A stretch of DNA of 6,000 bases. Source: Gammaproteobacteria bacterium. GTDB taxonomy: Bacteria > Pseudomonadota > Gammaproteobacteria > Pseudomonadales > Azotimanducaceae. The notes beneath the pieces were generated by a model. It had not been told where the DNA came from and did not search any database. It saw only the letters and a list, made by a program, of their open reading frames with translations. The translations under genes were made by a program, and so were the position numbers. The stretch covers positions 1-6,000 of the forward strand of contig NZEI01000051.1 in NCBI GenBank assembly GCA_002690405.1. Reading direction: 5' to 3'. Shown here one piece after another: positions 1-6,000 of this stretch (position 1 is the stretch's first letter; every line of letters begins with the position of its first letter).

Positions 1-968
1 GGCACATGATAGCTTGGCCGCAGCATGGAAGACGGCCATGCGGCAAGCCCGTGCCCCCAGATGCCGTGATGCCCCAGCGAGAAACCGTGATCGGCCGTGT
101 AGATGACGATGGTGTCTTCAGCCAGCCCGTTTTCGTCGAGCGCCGTCATGATTCGCCCGACCGCGTCATCGATCAGCGATGTCTGGGCGAAATAGTTGCG
201 AAGGCTCGTGGTCTCGTTCGGCAGCAGCAGCGGGCCGGCGAAACGTTCATGCGGCGTGCCGCCGGCCTCGACGACGCGCTGCGTGTAACGCTCGATGACG
301 CGCCTGTTCAGCCCTTCGCGCGGGATCGAATGAAGCGGCAGGTCGCGGTAGATTTCGTCAAAGCGTGTTTGTGATTCGCCGCGGATGGCCGGCCAGTGGC
401 CGTAGGGGCCGTTAAAGGGAACAAAGCAGAAAAAGGGGTCCGGCTCGCTCCTGCGCGATCCCAGATAATCCACCGCACGGTCGGCGAAGAAGTCGACCGA
501 ATGGCCCTCATGAACGGACTCCTTGCCGTTCTCGATCATCCGGTTGCCATGGAAGCTGACGGTATGACCATGCGGGAATGTCACCCAGTGATCATAGTCG
601 GCAGGCGCGCGCCAGGGCTGGCCGAGATGATATTTGCCGATCAGGGCGGTGCTGTAGCCGGCGGACTTCAGCTGCCCGGGAAGGGTGGCGAATTCGCCAA
701 TGGCGTTCCAGTCCTCGGGCCATTCGGATGCCAGCCCGTCATCCAGCCAGGTGTGCACACCATGAGCCGACGGCATCAGCCCGGTCAGGACCGAGGCCCG
801 GCATGGCGAGCACATGGCATTCACGCAAAAGGCGTTGCTGAACCGTGTGCCGGTGGCGGCAAGCCGGTCGATATGCGGTGTCAGCACCTCGTCATTGCCA
901 TAGCAGCCGAGCATGTCAGCCGGCTGGTTGTCGGTCATGATCATCAGGATGTTGGGTCGATTAATCAT
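1..968 (-). CDS. Type I sulfatase (formylglycine-dependent), N-terminal part, truncated by window edge
   Basis: The frame is open from ATG at 968 to the left edge (322 residues seen), so the C-terminus is missing. It starts MINRPNILMIMTDNQPADM, the usual first strand of the alkaline phosphatase/sulfatase fold, with Asp13 as a metal ligand. The formylglycine motif CSPCRASVLTG spans residues 53-63, with Cys53 as the residue predicted to be converted to formylglycine. GKYHLG (111-116), PYGHWP (188-193) and the metal-binding ADHG (292-295) followed by LGHHGIWGHG match the family order. No signal peptide or membrane segment is visible, so a cytoplasmic enzyme is likely, as for choline-sulfatase and phosphonate monoester hydrolase relatives. 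Family role: hydrolysis of sulfate (sometimes phosphonate or phosphate) monoesters; the substrate cannot be read from sequence. The start is fixed by an in-frame TAG at 984-986 just upstream; the ribosome binding site is weak. It lies 113 bp after the acyl-CoA dehydrogenase gene and has its own candidate promoter. Sulfatase family is sure; substrate is not. Confidence 0.93.
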   Translation of the reverse strand, partial: MINRPNILMIMTDNQPADMLGCYGNDEVLTPHIDRLAATGTRFSNAFCVNAMCSPCRASVLTGLMPSAHGVHTWLDDGLASEWPEDWNAIGEFATLPGQLKSAGYSTALIGKYHLGQPWRAPADYDHWVTFPHGHTVSFHGNRMIENGKESVHEGHSVDFFADRAVDYLGSRRSEPDPFFCFVPFNGPYGHWPAIRGESQTRFDEIYRDLPLHSIPREGLNRRVIERYTQRVVEAGGTPHERFAGPLLLPNETTSLRNYFAQTSLIDDAVGRIMTALDENGLAEDTIVIYTADHGFSLGHHGIWGHGLAAWPSSMLRPSYHV

Positions 969-995
969 GGCACGTCTGAGAGCCTAAACAATTTT

Positions 996-1013
996 CAGTG
1001 ACATCAGTGACAT
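996..1013. repeat. Tandem 9-bp direct repeat CAGTGACAT x2
   Basis: CAGTGACAT occurs twice head to tail (996-1004 and 1005-1013). The second copy supplies the left half of the adjoining palindrome, so the TGACAT half-site appears three times: twice direct and once inverted. On the minus strand the repeat fills the space between the proposed -35 and -10 boxes. It could be an extra half-site for the same regulator. Confidence 0.55.
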
Positions 1014-1019
1014 ATGTCA
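1008..1019. promoter_or_regulatory. Perfect 12-bp palindrome, candidate operator
   Basis: TGACATATGTCA is a perfect inverted repeat (TGACAT and its complement ATGTCA, no spacer). It overlaps the candidate -35 box of the sulfatase promoter, so a bound protein would block RNA polymerase. It sits in the only noncoding gap of the window. The dyad is seen directly; the operator role and the identity of the binding protein are inferred. Confidence 0.4.
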
Positions 1020-1081
1020 AAGCTGTACAATCGAGGACCAGAACAAACACATTGCAGCAATGGCTTATTTCGACAAGAAAA

Positions 1082-2233
1082 TCATTCGGCCTCAAAGGAG
1101 CTCAACATTTGTTTTGCGATAATCTGCTTCTGAACTTCGCTGGCGCCTTCATAAATTCTCAAAGCCCGAACCTCTCGGTAGAGTTTCTCGATGGCCTGGC
1201 CGCTGCGGACGCCGTCGCCCCCATGCAGTTGCAAGGCCTTGTCTATGACTTTCTGTGCTATTTCGGTCGCGTGAAGCTTTGCCATTGAAGCCTCGCGGCT
1301 GATCCTTTCTGCCCCAGCGTCCTTTGTCCAGGCGGCGCGGTAAACCAACAAAGCCGACGCGTCAATGTCGAGTGCCATTTCGGCAAGGCTTGCCTGGACT
1401 GTAGGCATCATCGCCATTGGTGCGCCAAAAAGTTCGCGCGTTGTGACACGAGCCAGGGCTTCATCAAGCGCGCGTCGCGCAAGCCCAAGAGCTGCCGCAC
1501 CAACGGTGGAGCGAAAAACGTCCAGAACCGCCATGGCGATCCCAAAACCTTTGCCGGCGTTGCCAATCAGGGCACTTTCCGGAAGCCGCATTCCATCAAA
1601 GGAAAGACGCGCCAACGGATGGGGTGCGATTACATCAATTCGTTCCTCGATCTTGAGGCCGGCCGTGTCGGCCGGTACCAAAAAACAGGATAGGCCCCTT
1701 GCGCCCGGCGCTTCGCCAGTCCGCGCAAAGACAGTATATATGTCAGCTATGCCACCGTTCGATATCCATGTCTTCTCACCGTTTAAAACCCAGTTCCTTC
1801 CATCCTTCGCGGCAGTGGTGGCCAGATTGGCGACATCTGAGCCACTCGCAGGTTCTGAAAGCGCGAAGCCGGCAATTGCTGTTCCAGCCGTTGTCCGCTG
1901 CAACCACTGCTTTTGCCGTTCATCACCGAACAGGGTTACCGGCCCCATGCCGAGGCCTTGCATTGCAAATGCGAAATCGGCCAGAGCGTCGTGGCGGGCC
2001 AATGTCTCGCGGATCAGGCAAAGCGACCGGACATCCAGCGCCGGCCTGTCCAGATTGGCCGAATGCCGCAACCATCCATCGGTTCCGAGCCGCGACACCA
2101 GTTCACGGCAGGCGGCGTCGACGTCATCATGGCTTGTTGGGAGGTTGGCGGCACACCAGGCGTCAAGCTCCGCCGCCACCACGCGATGGTGATCTTCGAG
2201 AAAAGGCCAGTCAAGAAAGCTGCGGTCCGCCAT
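1082..2233 (-). CDS. Acyl-CoA dehydrogenase family protein
   Basis: A 383-residue protein, the normal length for this FAD flavoenzyme family, which oxidises acyl-CoA at C2-C3 and passes electrons to electron transfer flavoprotein. Signature 1, ALSEPASGSD, is at 124-133; WISNG (156-160) is part of the FAD/substrate site. QLHGGDG (335-341) is the second flavin-binding motif. IYEGASEVQ (360-368) contains Glu362, at the place of the catalytic base in short- and medium-chain members. The N-terminal helical, middle beta and C-terminal helical domains are all present. The ATG overlaps the stop of the upstream crotonase gene (TGATG), with a GAGGG ribosome binding site at 2244-2240, so the start is secure. 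As the last gene of the aryl-CoA operon it probably oxidises an alicyclic CoA ester made from the ring, not an ordinary fatty acid. The exact substrate is inferred from context only. Confidence 0.93.
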   Translation of the reverse strand: MADRSFLDWPFLEDHHRVVAAELDAWCAANLPTSHDDVDAACRELVSRLGTDGWLRHSANLDRPALDVRSLCLIRETLARHDALADFAFAMQGLGMGPVTLFGDERQKQWLQRTTAGTAIAGFALSEPASGSDVANLATTAAKDGRNWVLNGEKTWISNGGIADIYTVFARTGEAPGARGLSCFLVPADTAGLKIEERIDVIAPHPLARLSFDGMRLPESALIGNAGKGFGIAMAVLDVFRSTVGAAALGLARRALDEALARVTTRELFGAPMAMMPTVQASLAEMALDIDASALLVYRAAWTKDAGAERISREASMAKLHATEIAQKVIDKALQLHGGDGVRSGQAIEKLYREVRALRIYEGASEVQKQIIAKQMLSSFEAE

Positions 2234-3045
2234 CAGTCACCCTCAAAAACAGGTTTATCCTTTGCAACAAAAGCACGGTAGGCGCGTCGGAAATCTTCGG
2301 TCTGCATGCAGATTGCCTGCGCCTGCGCCTCACTCTCAATCGCCGTTTCCAAGCTCATTGCCCATTCCTGGTTCAGCTGCGTCTTGGTCATCATATGCGC
2401 GAAACCAGGCCCGCTGGACACACGCTCCGCGAGCGTGCGGGCAGCCTTGTCGATCTCGTTGGCCGGGTGAACGGCGTTCCAGAAGCCCCAGAACAACCCC
2501 TCGTCAGACTGCAGCGTCCTGCCCGTGTAAAGCAGTTCGGCGGCGCGTCCCTGACCGATGATTCGCGGCAGCATGGCGCAGGCACCCATGTCGCATCCGG
2601 CAAGGCCGACGCGGGTGAACAGGAAAGCCACTTTGGCTTCGGGGGTGGCAAGACGCATGTCAGCAGCCATCGCCAGGATGGCGCCTGCGCCGACGCAGAT
2701 GCCGTCGACAGCTGCGATGACAGGCTTTCCGCAGGCAAGCATTGCCTTGACGAGATCGCCTGTCATACGGGTGAAGGTCAGGATCCCTTTCATATCCATT
2801 TCCACCAGCGGCCCGATGATGTCATGAACATCTCCGCCAGAGCAGAAGTTTCCGTCATTCGAGGTCAGTACCACCACGTCAACATCATCGGCGTAGGCCA
2901 GTTCGCGGAACATGTCCCGAAGCTCGGCATAGCTTTCGAAGGTCAACGGGTTCTTGCGTGCCGCCCCATGCAGGCTGACGGTGGCAATGCCAGCATCCCA
3001 TTGCCAGTCGAAATGCACGGGCGCGAAATTCCGCATGGTGGTCAT
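2233..3045 (-). CDS. Crotonase-fold protein (enoyl-CoA hydratase/isomerase family)
   Basis: A 270-residue crotonase superfamily member. NFCSGGD (66-72) gives the first oxyanion-hole region and GICVGAGAILAMAAD (115-129) the second, so CoA thioester binding and enolate stabilisation are expected. The two glutamates of classical enoyl-CoA hydratase (Glu144 and Glu164 in rat crotonase) appear absent: their places hold Ile123 and a stretch around Arg145. Asp152, in GLAGCDMG, is a possible alternative catalytic acid, near the position of Asp204 in dienoyl-CoA isomerase. It may therefore be an isomerase, a ring hydrolase or an unusual hydratase acting on an alicyclic CoA ester. I chose the ATG at 3045, which overlaps the MarR stop (ATGA) and has a GGAGG site 6 bases upstream; the frame also offers an ATG at 3132, but that adds 29 residues inside MarR with no family similarity that I recognise. 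Its stop overlaps the acyl-CoA dehydrogenase start. The superfamily is sure; the reaction is open. Confidence 0.92.
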   Translation of the reverse strand: MTTMRNFAPVHFDWQWDAGIATVSLHGAARKNPLTFESYAELRDMFRELAYADDVDVVVLTSNDGNFCSGGDVHDIIGPLVEMDMKGILTFTRMTGDLVKAMLACGKPVIAAVDGICVGAGAILAMAADMRLATPEAKVAFLFTRVGLAGCDMGACAMLPRIIGQGRAAELLYTGRTLQSDEGLFWGFWNAVHPANEIDKAARTLAERVSSGPGFAHMMTKTQLNQEWAMSLETAIESEAQAQAICMQTEDFRRAYRAFVAKDKPVFEGD

Positions 3046-3530
3046 TTGGGGCCTCCGTGAAGCTGGTCGAGAAGTGAAGAAAGCTGGTCCAGCGCATGGC
3101 TGTCCAGTTCCGTGAACATCGTGTCTATCCATCTTTCATGGGCGCGTGCCATGGCCGCGAACCTGTCGATGCCAAGCCGAGTGAGACGAACAGTGGTCGC
3201 CCGCTTGTCATCACTGTCCACCCGGCGTGTGACTAACCCCTCATGGATCAGGCTGTCGACAATGCCGGTCACATTGCCGTTGGAGACCTTGAGATGAGCC
3301 GAAAGATGGCTCATGCGGAGCCCGTCGCGATAGCGGTCCAGGGTGGCCAGCACGTCGAAGCGGGGCAGAGTGGTGTCGAATTCGGCGCGGAGCGACCCGC
3401 GAAGCTGTCCAAGCATCTCGCGGTTACTGTCAAGCAGCCTGAGCCAGACCCGCAAACGTTGCTTCGAAAGCGGAACGGTTATGCTGGCATGGGCGCCATC
3501 GGGTTCTGCAATGCCTTGAGGCAGGGTCAT
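3042..3530 (-). CDS. MarR family transcriptional regulator
   Basis: A 162-residue protein of typical MarR length. A helical N-terminal dimerisation part is followed by a winged helix-turn-helix at about 57-120: LRMSHLSAHLKVSNGNVTGIV (71-91) covers the HTH helices, EGLVTRRVDSDDKRATTVRLT (97-117) the strand-wing-strand, with DSDDKR in the place of the usual D-x-x-D-x-R wing. The last 40 residues form the C-terminal dimer helix. MarR proteins bind palindromic operators as dimers, usually as repressors released by a small ligand. Relatives in aromatic degradation clusters often sense aromatic acids or their CoA esters. Being inside the operon, with ATGA overlaps at both ends (SDR stop upstream, crotonase start downstream), suggests autoregulation; the operon's own promoter lies outside the window, so its operator cannot be seen. 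Ligand and target sites are inferred. Confidence 0.93.
   Translation of the reverse strand: MTLPQGIAEPDGAHASITVPLSKQRLRVWLRLLDSNREMLGQLRGSLRAEFDTTLPRFDVLATLDRYRDGLRMSHLSAHLKVSNGNVTGIVDSLIHEGLVTRRVDSDDKRATTVRLTRLGIDRFAAMARAHERWIDTMFTELDSHALDQLSSLLDQLHGGPK
3052..3056 (-). promoter_or_regulatory. Shine-Dalgarno site that fixes the crotonase start
   Basis: GGAGG on the minus strand lies 6 bases before the ATG at 3045. Together with the ATGA overlap with the MarR stop codon, it favours this start over the ATG at 3132. Confidence 0.8.
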
Positions 3531-4306
3531 CTTTCACCACCATTGATCGCGATTGTCTGCCCGTTTACCGCATCCGTTCCCGGGCCGCACAGCCACAGCG
3601 CCGCCTTGCTGACTTCCGTTGGCGCAATCAGCCTTCCAAGCGGGCTCATGCCTGCCAGAATTTCGGTGGCCTGCTGCCGGTTCTTGCCAGTCTTGCCGAC
3701 GATGTTGTCGATTGTGCGGCCTGTCATCTCGGTATTGAGATAGCCTGGGCAAAGAGCATTGGCTGTGATGCCGCTACCGGCGAGTTCCGCTGCCGCGGAC
3801 CGGACGAGGCCGTTGACGCCGTGTTTCGAGGCGCTGTAGGCGCTTGCATATTTGTGCCCGGAAAGGCCGGTGGTCGATGAAATGGCGATGAGACGGCCCC
3901 ATGGCGCCTTCGCGTCCTGAAGCCGTTTCAGCCCGGCACGGAAGGTCAGAAAGCAGCCGGTCAGATTGACCGCCATGATCTGATGCCACATCTCGCTGGA
4001 TGTCCGGTGCAGTGGCGCACTGTCGGCGACGCCGGCATTGGCGATCAGAATCTCGACCGGGCCGATGGAATCGAACATGGCCTCGGTGCCGTCCTCGTCT
4101 GCAACATCGAGCTTGTGCGCAAAGACGTTTTTTCGCCCGGAGGCAAGTTCATCGAGCGGCTCCCGGCGACGTCCGCAAACATGGACCTCTGCGCCGGTGT
4201 TCGCAAACTCGACCGCCAGAACTCGGCCAAGTCCGCTTCCCCCACCCGTGACAAGAACTCTTCTGTGCGACAGATCCACAGTCTCCTCTCCGTTCTCGGT
4301 TTTCAT
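3527..4306 (-). CDS. Short-chain dehydrogenase/reductase (SDR), probable hydroxyacyl-CoA dehydrogenase step
   Basis: A 259-residue classical SDR. TGGGSGLG (20-27) is the dinucleotide-binding glycine motif, NAG is at 90-92, and the catalytic tetrad is Asn114, Ser144, Tyr157 and Lys161 (in YSASK). CGRRR (44-48) after the second strand suggests NADP(H) preference, though this is a soft indicator. PGYLNTEM (187-194) is the usual loop after strand six and NGQTIAINGG the normal C-terminus. The chosen ATG at 4306 is preceded by GGAGGTGG; an in-frame ATG at 4339 adds 11 residues but has no ribosome binding site. A GTG nine codons further in, also behind an AGGAG, is less likely. The gene starts 38 bp after the monooxygenase/reductase stop, and its own stop overlaps the MarR start. 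In this operon it most likely oxidises or reduces a hydroxyl/keto group on the de-aromatised ring CoA ester. The SDR family is certain; the substrate is inferred. Confidence 0.94.
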   Translation of the reverse strand: MKTENGEETVDLSHRRVLVTGGGSGLGRVLAVEFANTGAEVHVCGRRREPLDELASGRKNVFAHKLDVADEDGTEAMFDSIGPVEILIANAGVADSAPLHRTSSEMWHQIMAVNLTGCFLTFRAGLKRLQDAKAPWGRLIAISSTTGLSGHKYASAYSASKHGVNGLVRSAAAELAGSGITANALCPGYLNTEMTGRTIDNIVGKTGKNRQQATEILAGMSPLGRLIAPTEVSKAALWLCGPGTDAVNGQTIAINGGER

Positions 4307-4307
4307 T

Positions 4308-4315
4308 CCACCTCC
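4308..4315 (-). promoter_or_regulatory. Strong Shine-Dalgarno site that fixes the SDR start
   Basis: GGAGGTGG on the minus strand ends one base before the ATG at 4306. The spacing is short, but the match to the 16S anti-SD is long. No comparable site precedes the alternative ATG at 4339, so the shorter protein is preferred. Confidence 0.7.
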
Positions 4316-4344
4316 GTCAATTTGGCTCGCCCGGACCATGCCGT

Positions 4345-6000
4345 TCAGACGCGAATGCCGAATCCTTCACCACGTTCGGAGAGCCTTTGCAACTGGTCCC
4401 GCCCCGGAAGATAGGGGTCCGGCCATGCCGCAGCCTCGTCGCCAAGCGCCGCCGCTGCGTGAAGCGTCCAGTAGGGGTTGGCAAGATGCGGACGCGCCAG
4501 GCAGACAAGGTCGGCCCGCCCGGCCATAAGGATGGAGTTGACATGGTCAGGCTCGTAGATGTTGCCGACCGCCATGGTGGGTATGTTGCGCTCGTTGCGA
4601 ATGCGGTCTGAAAACGGTGTCTGGAACATCCGGCCGTAAACGGGGCGCGCCTCAATGGATGTCTGGCCCGCCGACACGTCGACGATATCGACCCCGGCAA
4701 TGCGGAAGGCCTCCGCGATCTCGACCGCCTCGCTTCCGTCTACGCCGTTGTCGCCCGTCCAGTCCGTCGCCGAGATGCGCACCGACATCGGCTTTTCCGC
4801 GGGCCAAACGGCACGCATCGCGCCGAACACCTCGAGAGGGTAGCGGAGGCGGTTTTCAAGGCTGCCGCCATAGTCATCGGTCCTGATATTCGACAGTGGG
4901 GAAATGAAGGAGGAAATCAGGTAGCCGTGCGCAGCGTGAAGCTCGACCATGTCGAAGCCGCATCTCTCCGCCATCCGGGTCGCGGCAACGAACTGCTCGC
5001 GCACAATATCCATGTCGTCCCTGTCCATGGCTTTTGGCAAGTCGTTGCCGGGTGCCCACGCAATGGCCGATGCGGACAGCAGGGGCCAGTTGCCGTCCTT
5101 CAGCGGCGCGTCCATGTCCTCCCACCCCACCTGGGTGGACCCCTTGCGTCCGGCATGGCCGATCTGCATGCAGAATTTCGCATCGGTTTCCGCATGCACA
5201 AAGTCCACGATGCGCTTCCAGGACGCCTCATGCTCAGGTGCGTAGAGACCGGGGCAGCCGGGTGTGATCCGCCCTTCGGCGCTGACGCAGGTCATTTCCG
5301 CGTACAGGAGGCCCGCGCCGCCCTTCGCACGTTCCCCATAATGGACCATGTGCCAGTCCGTGGGGGTGCCGTCGACGGCCTTGTATTGCGCCATCGGCGA
5401 GACGACGAGCCGGTTCTTCAGATGCATATCGCGGAGCCTGTACGGGGCGAACATCGGCGCGCGGTGGCCACCGTCGGCGCCGGCCTGCTGCTGGAACCAC
5501 ATTTCAGCTGACTTCAGCCACTTGGCGTCCCGCACGCGAAGGTTCTCGTGCGAGATACGCTGCGACCTTGTGAGAAGCGAGTAATTCAGCTGAACAGGAT
5601 CAAGATGCAGATAACGCTCCACATCCTCGAACCATTCGGTTGAGTTTCGGGCGGCCGACTGAAGCTTCAGAACATCCAGTCGTCGGTCTTCCTGGTATCG
5701 CGTGAAGGCCGCTTCCAGCCGATCCTCGCTGTTTATCAGATCGGCGAGGGCGATGGCCGATTCCAGCGCCAGCTTGGTTCCGGACCCGATTGAGAAATGT
5801 GCCGTTGCCGACGAATCGCCAAGCAGAACGACATTGCGGTGAAACCAGGTTTCGCAAAGCACCCGATTGAAATTCAGCCATGCCGACCCGCGAAGATGAC
5901 GGGCATTTGACATGAGGCCCTTCCCGTCGAGATGGGCGGCGAAAATCCGTTCGCAGGCGGCGATGCTCTCGTCCTGCGACATGGACTCGAATCCCCAGGC
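4345..6000 (-). CDS. Bifunctional aryl-CoA monooxygenase/reductase (2-aminobenzoyl-CoA monooxygenase/reductase or salicylyl-CoA 5-hydroxylase/oxidoreductase type), C-terminal part
   Basis: The frame runs open through the right edge (551 residues seen), so the N-terminus with its FAD GxGxxG motif lies outside; family members are roughly 770 residues. Numbering from the internal Met at 5982: residues 1 to about 165 are the end of a class A FAD monooxygenase, with the flavin-binding GD at 55-56 in LLGDSSATAHFSIGSGTKLALESA. From about 177 (MFAPYRL) to 545 is an Old Yellow Enzyme FMN barrel: SPMAQY (195-200), HAGR (276-279), ELHAAHGYLISSFISP (347-362) with the substrate-binding His pair His349/His352, DDYGGSLENR (369-378), and the FMN-phosphate region AVGNI and LARPHL (471-475, 495-500). 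In Azoarcus evansii this fusion hydroxylates 2-aminobenzoyl-CoA at C5 and then reduces the ring, giving a non-aromatic cyclohexenone carboxyl-CoA. Many homologues are annotated as salicylyl-CoA 5-hydroxylase. Both are possible here; the downstream beta-oxidation-like genes fit the ring-reducing route better. It is the most upstream gene seen in the operon. Confidence 0.92.
   Translation of the reverse strand, partial: AWGFESMSQDESIAACERIFAAHLDGKGLMSNARHLRGSAWLNFNRVLCETWFHRNVVLLGDSSATAHFSIGSGTKLALESAIALADLINSEDRLEAAFTRYQEDRRLDVLKLQSAARNSTEWFEDVERYLHLDPVQLNYSLLTRSQRISHENLRVRDAKWLKSAEMWFQQQAGADGGHRAPMFAPYRLRDMHLKNRLVVSPMAQYKAVDGTPTDWHMVHYGERAKGGAGLLYAEMTCVSAEGRITPGCPGLYAPEHEASWKRIVDFVHAETDAKFCMQIGHAGRKGSTQVGWEDMDAPLKDGNWPLLSASAIAWAPGNDLPKAMDRDDMDIVREQFVAATRMAERCGFDMVELHAAHGYLISSFISPLSNIRTDDYGGSLENRLRYPLEVFGAMRAVWPAEKPMSVRISATDWTGDNGVDGSEAVEIAEAFRIAGVDIVDVSAGQTSIEARPVYGRMFQTPFSDRIRNERNIPTMAVGNIYEPDHVNSILMAGRADLVCLARPHLANPYWTLHAAAALGDEAAAWPDPYLPGRDQLQRLSERGEGFGIRV

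Larger units (their letters stand above)
991..1020 (-). promoter_or_regulatory. Candidate sigma70-type promoter of the sulfatase gene
   Basis: Read on the minus strand, a perfect -35 box TTGACA (1020-1015) is followed after 18 bp by GAAAAT (996-991), a 4/6 match to TATAAT. Transcription would begin around 980-985, leaving a short leader of about 15 bases before the ATG at 968. The -35 box overlaps a palindrome, which fits a regulated promoter. The -10 box is only moderate, so this is an inference from motif position. Confidence 0.45.

Noticed and set aside
396..1001. Plus-strand open frame (201 codons) opposite the sulfatase
   Set aside because: The minus-strand frame carries a full set of ordered sulfatase motifs, and this one has none.
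1050..1062. CATTGCAGCAATG inverted repeat after the acyl-CoA dehydrogenase stop, considered as a terminator
   Set aside because: The stem is only 5 bp with a 3-base loop, and on the minus strand it is followed by TGTTTGTTC rather than a clean T run. This is too weak to call, although a transcript end in this gap is plausible.
1699..3060. Long plus-strand open frame (453 codons) opposite the acyl-CoA dehydrogenase and crotonase genes
   Set aside because: Its translation is rich in Arg, Pro, Ser and His, shows no family motif, and spans two well-supported minus-strand genes and their junction. It is the antisense shadow of GC-rich coding sequence.
3046..3132. 29-residue N-terminal extension of the crotonase from ATG at 3132
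   Set aside because: The extension lies inside MarR and has no crotonase similarity that I recognise, whereas the ATG at 3045 has both GGAGG and the ATGA overlap.
4307..4339. 11-residue N-terminal extension of the SDR from ATG at 4339
   Set aside because: There is no ribosome binding site upstream, and the added residues (MVRASQIDGGG) encode the GGAGGTGG site of the better start.
4927..5511. Plus-strand open frame (194 codons) opposite the OYE domain
   Set aside because: It mirrors the third-position GC pattern of the real minus-strand gene, has no recognisable domain, and no ribosome binding site stood out.

Overview
This is a GC-rich, tightly packed bacterial window in which every supported gene lies on the minus strand. 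Gene content, GC-rich codon use and strong GGAGG-type ribosome binding sites suggest a pseudomonad-phylum organism, probably an alphaproteobacterium. That placement is an inference from style and gene neighbourhood; no phylogenetic marker is present.

Positions 6000 to 1082, in transcription order, hold a five-gene operon for aerobic breakdown of an aromatic acid as its CoA thioester. First is the C-terminal three-quarters or so of a bifunctional flavoprotein: the end of an FAD aromatic monooxygenase fused to an Old Yellow Enzyme reductase (2-aminobenzoyl-CoA monooxygenase/reductase, also annotated as salicylyl-CoA 5-hydroxylase/oxidoreductase). It is followed by a short-chain dehydrogenase, a MarR-type regulator, a crotonase-fold (enoyl-CoA hydratase family) protein and an acyl-CoA dehydrogenase. 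The last four genes are linked by ATGA, ATGA and TGATG stop/start overlaps, so they are almost certainly one translationally coupled transcript. A working model is that the fused enzyme hydroxylates and partly reduces the ring of an aryl-CoA, the SDR, crotonase and acyl-CoA dehydrogenase then process the non-aromatic CoA ester by beta-oxidation-like steps, and MarR controls the operon in response to an aromatic acid or its CoA ester. The CoA ligase and any transporter would lie outside the window.

Positions 969-1081 are the only real intergenic gap. It carries a plausible minus-strand promoter (TTGACA -35) overlapped by a perfect 12-bp palindrome, TGACATATGTCA, and a tandem 9-bp repeat, which look like an operator for the next gene.

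Positions 968-1 hold the N-terminal part of a type I (formylglycine) sulfatase, cut by the window edge. It has no signal peptide and carries a CSPCR active-site motif. It appears to be a separate transcription unit, and whether it belongs functionally with the aryl-CoA operon is unknown.

I see no RNA genes, mobile elements, CRISPR arrays or broken genes. Nothing here is a clearly new system; the points most worth checking are the crotonase lacking both classical glutamates, the sulfatase operator, and the true substrate of the operon.
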